Shown one piece after another: positions 7,311 to 10,009 of a stretch of 10,009 nt of DNA. Below the pieces are notes generated by a model that had not been told where the DNA came from, searched no databases, and saw only the letters and a program-made list of their open reading frames with translations. The translations under genes and the position numbers were made by a program. The stretch covers positions 1-10,009 of the forward strand of contig JBJMGS010000005.1 in the NCBI GenBank assembly GCA_045807785.1. The letters run 5' to 3'. The DNA comes from JAIVGV01 sp045807785. Lineage in GTDB: Bacteria; Acidobacteriota; Blastocatellia; Pyrinomonadales; Pyrinomonadaceae. Position 1 is the first letter of the stretch, and every line of letters starts with the position of its first letter.

Positions 7311-8564
7311 CTACTCGTCTGTGGTCGGCTTCTTCAGGCGCTGGGTCGTGCGCCGCGCCGAGCTTTTCCTGGCGGTGGCGGGGCGCGCCGTCTTGCTCGC
7401 CTTGTCGCTCGGCTGTGTGACGGCCGCGCTGAGCGGCCTCGTCGTCTTCTCGTCCGACGGGGCGATCAACTCCGCCAGCACGTGCTTCGCCTCGTTGACG
7501 AGATCGCTCGCGCCCGCCGCGATGTCCGATGACACCTCGCGCACGGGCTGCGGGATGATGGTGCGCGCCTGTTGCTCCGAGGCAGAGGCGACCGCCGCCA
7601 TCGCCTGCTCGCCCGCGCCAGCTTCGTGCGCTGAATTCAAGAGCTTGTCCCAGCGGTAGGTGGGCTGCTCGCGCTGCTCCCCAAGGCGCTTGAAGACGAG
7701 GCGCACCACCGCGTCCGTCACCCAGTTGTGGTAGAACTCACCGACCGAAGCCATCTCGGCGTCGGGCGCGGGGTTCATGAAGTCGATGGCGTAAGGGATG
7801 CCATCCTTGATGGCGAACTCGACGGTGTTGATGTCGTAGCCGAGCGCGCGGCAGAGCTTGCGCACGTCGTCGGTGACGCGCTCTGAAAGTTCCGGCGAGA
7901 GATAGGTCGGGTCGTTGATGTACTGCTCGCCCGACAGGTAAGGCTTGCGCGGATCATACGGCATGATCATCACTTCCTCCTGCCCGATGCAGTAGCAGCG
8001 TACGAACTGATCGAAGTGGATGAACTCCTGCAAGGTCATGCAGAGCGTGCCCGTCGTGTCGTACACGCGCCACAACTCTTCGAGCGAGTCCACGCGCGAG
8101 ACGTTCTTCCAGCCGCCGCCGTCGAAGGGCTTGATGATCGCCGGGAACCCCGTGTAATCGACGATGCCCTGCCAGTCGAGCGGGAATTCGAGGTTGCGTA
8201 AAGATTCGCTCGTGATGCCCTCGATGTAGTCCTTCTGTGGCAGCAGCACGGTCTTGGGGATGGCGACGCCGATCTTGGTGGCGAGCGAGTAGTTGAAGAA
8301 CTTGTCGTCCGCCGACCACCAGAACGGGTTGTTGATGACGTACGTGCCTTCGAGCGCGCAGCGTTTGAGGAAGGCGCGGTAGAAGGGGACTTCGTGCGAG
8401 ATGCGGTCGATGATGACGTCGTAGCGCCGACCCTCGTCGAGACGGACGCCGCCGATCTCGATGAGCTCGGCGAGAACGTCGCCCCTGCCCTGCTCGTTAA
8501 TCCGCTCGATGAGCGCCAGCGGGAAAGTCTTCTCCCGCCCGACCAGAATGCCTACTTTTTTCAC
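7311..8564 (-). CDS. ATP-grasp ligase-like protein with a basic, Ala/Lys/Thr-rich C-terminal tail
   Basis: ATP-grasp enzymes join a carboxylate to an amine through an acyl-phosphate; the substrate here is unknown. Seen: a pre-ATP-grasp part (about 1-95, VKKVGILVGREKTFP at the start); the ATP-binding strand and Gly-rich loop AIIKPFDGGGWKNV (Lys145); hinge TLQEFI (Glu180); and the metal-binding segment NTVEFAIKDGIPYAIDFMNPAPD (Glu249, Asp261, Asn264). The catalytic core ends near residue 310. Residues 311-417 are a separate tail: a mildly acidic, probably helical stretch (341-373) and then KASKTARPATARKSSARR and similar, resembling histone-H1-like or other nucleic-acid-binding tails. GTG 8564 is chosen because AGAAAGGA lies seven bases upstream. 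The longer frame to 8657 reads through the 7-bp repeat and gives an N-terminus made of repeat-derived residues. RimK/glutathione-synthetase relatives are the nearest guess; the specific activity is not assigned. Confidence 0.8.
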   Translation of the reverse strand: MKKVGILVGREKTFPLALIERINEQGRGDVLAELIEIGGVRLDEGRRYDVIIDRISHEVPFYRAFLKRCALEGTYVINNPFWWSADDKFFNYSLATKIGVAIPKTVLLPQKDYIEGITSESLRNLEFPLDWQGIVDYTGFPAIIKPFDGGGWKNVSRVDSLEELWRVYDTTGTLCMTLQEFIHFDQFVRCYCIGQEEVMIMPYDPRKPYLSGEQYINDPTYLSPELSERVTDDVRKLCRALGYDINTVEFAIKDGIPYAIDFMNPAPDAEMASVGEFYHNWVTDAVVRLVFKRLGEQREQPTYRWDKLLNSAHEAGAGEQAMAAVASASEQQARTIIPQPVREVSSDIAAGASDLVNEAKHVLAELIAPSDEKTTRPLSAAVTQPSDKASKTARPATARKSSARRTTQRLKKPTTDE

Positions 8565-8571
8565 AACTGTA

Positions 8572-8579
8572 TCCTTTCT
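8572..8579 (-). promoter_or_regulatory. ribosome binding site of the ATP-grasp gene
   Basis: On the minus strand AGAAAGGA lies seven bases before the GTG at 8564. It decides the start codon, since the longer upstream reading runs through a repeat element and has no such site. Confidence 0.75.
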
Positions 8580-8585
8580 AAAAGC

Positions 8586-8706
8586 CGTAAATCGTGAATC
8601 GTCAACCGTGAATCGAACGAGACCGAGCCGGCACCTGCCTTTCGTGGCGCGGTTCAAGTCGTTTGAGACTCAAGCGCGATTCACGATTTACGGTTGACGA
8701 TTCACG
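8586..8706. repeat. inverted-repeat element of 4 x 7-bp units per arm with permuted unit order
   Basis: The left array 8586-8613 reads CGTAAAT, CGTGAAT, CGTCAAC, CGTGAAT (A-B-C-B). The right array 8679-8706, as reverse complement from the outside in, reads CGTGAAT, CGTCAAC, CGTAAAT, CGTGAAT (B-C-A-B). Each arm is exactly 28 nt, with 65 bases between. Because units are shared but reordered, the arms can pair in more than one register: 8593-8615 matches 8684-8706 at 22 of 23 positions, and 8585-8601 matches 8677-8693 perfectly. The middle region also holds a small palindrome, TTGAGACTCAA (8663-8673). The element lies just upstream of the ATP-grasp ribosome site, probably in its leader. Confidence 0.85.
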
Positions 8707-8715
8707 CGTGCATGA

Positions 8716-8733
8716 AAACTCTAAACTCTAAAC
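8716..8733. repeat. one-armed 7-bp tandem array
   Basis: Two complete AAACTCT units (8716-8722, 8723-8729) and a partial third (AAAC) follow ten bases after the end of the 4 x 7 element. No reverse-complement partner was seen nearby, so it may be a remnant or a half-element of a further unit family. Confidence 0.6.
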
Positions 8734-8754
8734 GTCCGCTTCGCGGGTTGTCAA
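8727..8754 (-). promoter_or_regulatory. candidate promoter for the ATP-grasp gene
   Basis: On the minus strand a perfect TTGACA (8749-8754) is followed after 16 bases by TTTAGA (8727-8732), or after 17 bases by TTAGAG; both lie in the one-armed 7-bp array. Transcription would begin near 8720, giving a leader of about 155 bases that contains the whole permuted hairpin. The -10 is weak (three of six), so confidence is limited. Confidence 0.35.
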
Positions 8755-8841
8755 CGCGCGGGCATCCGGCGGGCTCGCGCGCCGCATCAATAAAGGGTGG
8801 AAGGAGCGTCGGCTGGCGGAGGGATTTGCGCCTCGCACCTG

Positions 8842-8850
8842 TGCTACAAT
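8842..8850 (+). promoter_or_regulatory. extended -10 promoter for the exported-protein gene
   Basis: TGCTACAAT fits the extended -10 pattern TG-N-TATAAT with one change. No good -35 lies 16-18 bases upstream, as is usual for extended -10 promoters. It sits 75 bases before the start at 8926 and is the best -10 candidate I noticed in the window. Confidence 0.55.
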
Positions 8851-8910
8851 TTCGTGAACCGCGAATGAGTTGTACCCTCCCGTACGGCTGACAGACGATT
8901 TAACACAGTG

Positions 8911-8916
8911 AAGGAG
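8911..8916 (+). promoter_or_regulatory. ribosome binding site of the exported-protein gene
   Basis: AAGGAG lies nine bases before GTG 8926. It fixes that start over GTG 8908, which lies upstream of this site and would make it part of the coding sequence. Confidence 0.75.
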
Positions 8917-8925
8917 AATTATTTC

Positions 8926-9855
8926 GTGTTGCGTTCCCTGAGACTCATGGCGTTTGCCTTCGTGCTCGCCGCCGCGGCGGGACTGCTGTCGCCCGCTTCG
9001 GCGCAGACGCCTTCGCCCACGCCCGACGTCACGGCTACCCCGCAGAAGAAGGTCGTCGCGCCACCCATTCAGGAAGAGAAGGACAAGGATAAGCGGGCGA
9101 AGGCCACGTCGCTCAAAGACCTTAAGAATCCGAGCCCGGAGCAGTTGAGCGAGCTGATCGTCGCCGTTTACGGCAACAGCTACGGGCGCTCGATTCTGAA
9201 TCAGGTGCGGCGCAACGGCGTGGAGAACGGGCGCGTCACGCGCATCAACCAGCAGGGGCAGACCGAAGAGAGTTCTTACGAGCAGCGCTTCATCCACGGC
9301 GAGAGTTTCGCCAAGGACAAGCTGCGCCTCGATCAGAAGCTGCCTTCGATGGAGTACGCCCTTGTCTATAACGAGGGGAAAATCTGGGGCATCATCAACG
9401 GCACGCCCTTCACGCCGCGCGAAGACGCGACGAGCGGTTTCCTCGCGCAGGCTTACCACGGCATCGACGCGCTGCTACGCTACAAGGAGAACGGCTCGAC
9501 CGTCGCTTACGGCGGGCGCGACAAGCAGAAGAATATCGATCTCTGGATTCTCGACCTGGCCGACAAAGACGCCAAGCACAAGACGCGCTACTACGTGAGT
9601 GCCAACCCCGATCCGCGTCTCGTCGCCCGCGTGCTCTGGCTCGAATACGAGGAGCCGAACCCCGCCGGGGGCGACCCCATCAAGTACCGGCGTACCTTCC
9701 ATGACTACCGCTACGCGCAGAGCACGCTCGTGCCCTTCCGCTCCGTGCTCTACGCCGACGGTAAGCAGATCGAGGAGACGCGCGTCTCCAGCGTCTCGTA
9801 TGGCATCAAGATGGACGACTCGTATTTCCAAAACCCCCAGGCCGCGTCGAACTGA
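8926..9855 (+). CDS. exported protein of unknown function, possibly LolA-like beta-sheet fold
   Basis: A 309-aa secreted or periplasmic protein that I do not recognise by name. Seen: a classical signal peptide (residues 1-26: MLRSLRLM, then a hydrophobic FAFVLAAAAGLL core, cleavage after ASA before Gln27); a Pro/Thr-rich then strongly charged linker (27-60, with EEKDKDKRAK); then a globular part rich in alternating aromatic and charged residues (about 65-309) with repeated strand-like segments such as MEYALVYNEGKIWGIINGTPF and ending RVSSVSYGIKMDDSYFQNP. The late segment resembles the last strands of outer-membrane lipoprotein-sorting (LolA/LolB-like) proteins, where an effect-variable-coefficient phrase ends in DDSxF..P. 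That is an impression only. There is no lipobox and no catalytic motif. GTG 8926 is chosen for its AAGGAG; promoter and terminator flank it closely, so it is probably monocistronic. Confidence 0.8.
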   Translation: MLRSLRLMAFAFVLAAAAGLLSPASAQTPSPTPDVTATPQKKVVAPPIQEEKDKDKRAKATSLKDLKNPSPEQLSELIVAVYGNSYGRSILNQVRRNGVENGRVTRINQQGQTEESSYEQRFIHGESFAKDKLRLDQKLPSMEYALVYNEGKIWGIINGTPFTPREDATSGFLAQAYHGIDALLRYKENGSTVAYGGRDKQKNIDLWILDLADKDAKHKTRYYVSANPDPRLVARVLWLEYEEPNPAGGDPIKYRRTFHDYRYAQSTLVPFRSVLYADGKQIEETRVSSVSYGIKMDDSYFQNPQAASN

Positions 9856-9881
9856 CGCGCGCAAATTAATTTGACGGTCGC

Positions 9882-9911
9882 GGGGCTGAGCTTGAACGCT
9901 CGGCCCCTTTT
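9882..9911 (+). terminator. Rho-independent terminator of the exported-protein gene
   Basis: A 10-bp stem (GGGGCTGAGC, 9882-9891, with GCTCGGCCCC, 9898-9907; one G-U pair) closes a 6-base loop and is followed by TTTTCATTT. It lies 26 bases after the stop at 9855. Stem, loop and T-run are all textbook, so this is firm. Confidence 0.88.
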
Positions 9912-10009
9912 CATTTGCTTGCCTGACACCCGAAACCGCGTCCTGTCGAACGTGTCGTCGCACGGAATCTGTCCCGGCTTCCCGCGCCAGACTTTCATTT
10001 CCGCGCGCG
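9912..10009. other. non-coding end of window, nothing recognised
   Basis: The last 98 bases follow the terminator. No start with a ribosome site, repeat or RNA gene was seen. A minus-strand frame starting at 9998 runs straight through the terminator and antisense to the upstream gene, and is judged to be chance. Confidence 0.5.

Noticed and set aside
7237..7659. A + strand open frame of 140 codons opposite the tail of the ATP-grasp gene
   Set aside because: It lies fully antisense to a gene with clear motifs and its own ribosome site. It begins inside the 7244-7291 hairpin region, has no ribosome site, and reflects the low-complexity basic tail read backwards.
8577..8605. Minus-strand TTGACG in the left 7-mer arm with TTTAGA 17 bases later as an ATP-grasp promoter
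   Set aside because: Transcription would start around 8570 and cut off the ribosome site at 8572-8579, so it could not serve the GTG at 8564.
4418..8733. The repeat arrays as a CRISPR locus
   Set aside because: Units are 7-9 bp with no spacers between them, arms are inverted, and no cas gene is present.
8816..8830. TGGCGG...TTTGC upstream of the exported-protein gene, resembling a sigma-54 promoter
   Set aside because: The GG to GC spacing is one base too long for sigma-54, which tolerates little change, and an extended -10 promoter lies just downstream.
8728..9459. A 243-codon minus-strand frame overlapping the exported-protein gene
   Set aside because: It runs antisense to the signal peptide, ribosome site and promoter of the + strand gene and shows no recognisable domain.
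9750..9998. A minus-strand frame starting MKVWRGKPGQ at the window end
   Set aside because: It crosses the terminator and is antisense to the end of the exported-protein gene, with no ribosome site or domain.

Overview
The window is GC-rich bacterial chromosome with long, well-spaced genes and no phage, plasmid, insertion-sequence, tRNA, rRNA or CRISPR signal. Codon and gene style fit a soil or thermal Acidobacteriota-type bacterium, perhaps Blastocatellia. The basis is high GC, a TPR-fused sigma-54-type activator, a secreted CocE-type hydrolase, and intergenic arrays of 7-9 bp units. This assignment is inference and rests on no marker gene.

Layout on the + strand: the tail of an unidentified gene (2-109); a GNAT N-acetyltransferase (178-1107); a large TPR / GAF-like / AAA+ / Fis-HTH regulator of the bacterial enhancer-binding type (1268-4309); and a secreted CocE/NonD (peptidase S15-like) serine hydrolase (4530-6437). 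Two minus-strand genes follow: a DEDDh 3'-5' exonuclease (6585-7145), convergent with the hydrolase, and an ATP-grasp ligase-like protein with a long basic low-complexity tail (7311-8564). A divergent + strand gene (8926-9855) encodes an exported protein of unknown function and ends at a good Rho-independent terminator. Start codons were moved from the longest reading frames where a Shine-Dalgarno sequence or signal peptide decides the matter: 4530, 7145, 8564 and 8926.

The genes do not form an obvious pathway or operon. Each appears to be its own transcription unit, and candidate promoters and terminators lie in several of the gaps.

The most distinctive content is intergenic. Within 4.3 kb there are four inverted-repeat elements whose two arms are each built from short tandem units in register: 3 x 8 bp (4418-4471), 3 x 9 bp (6441-6585), 4 x 7 bp nested inside the previous one (6478-6551), and 4 x 7 bp again (8586-8706). 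A one-armed 7-bp array lies at 8716-8733. Arms are always 24-28 nt although unit size and sequence differ completely. They sit at gene edges, in convergent spacers or in probable 5' leaders. Such unit families look familiar from many environmental genomes, but their shared construction is the best candidate here for an undescribed kind of element.
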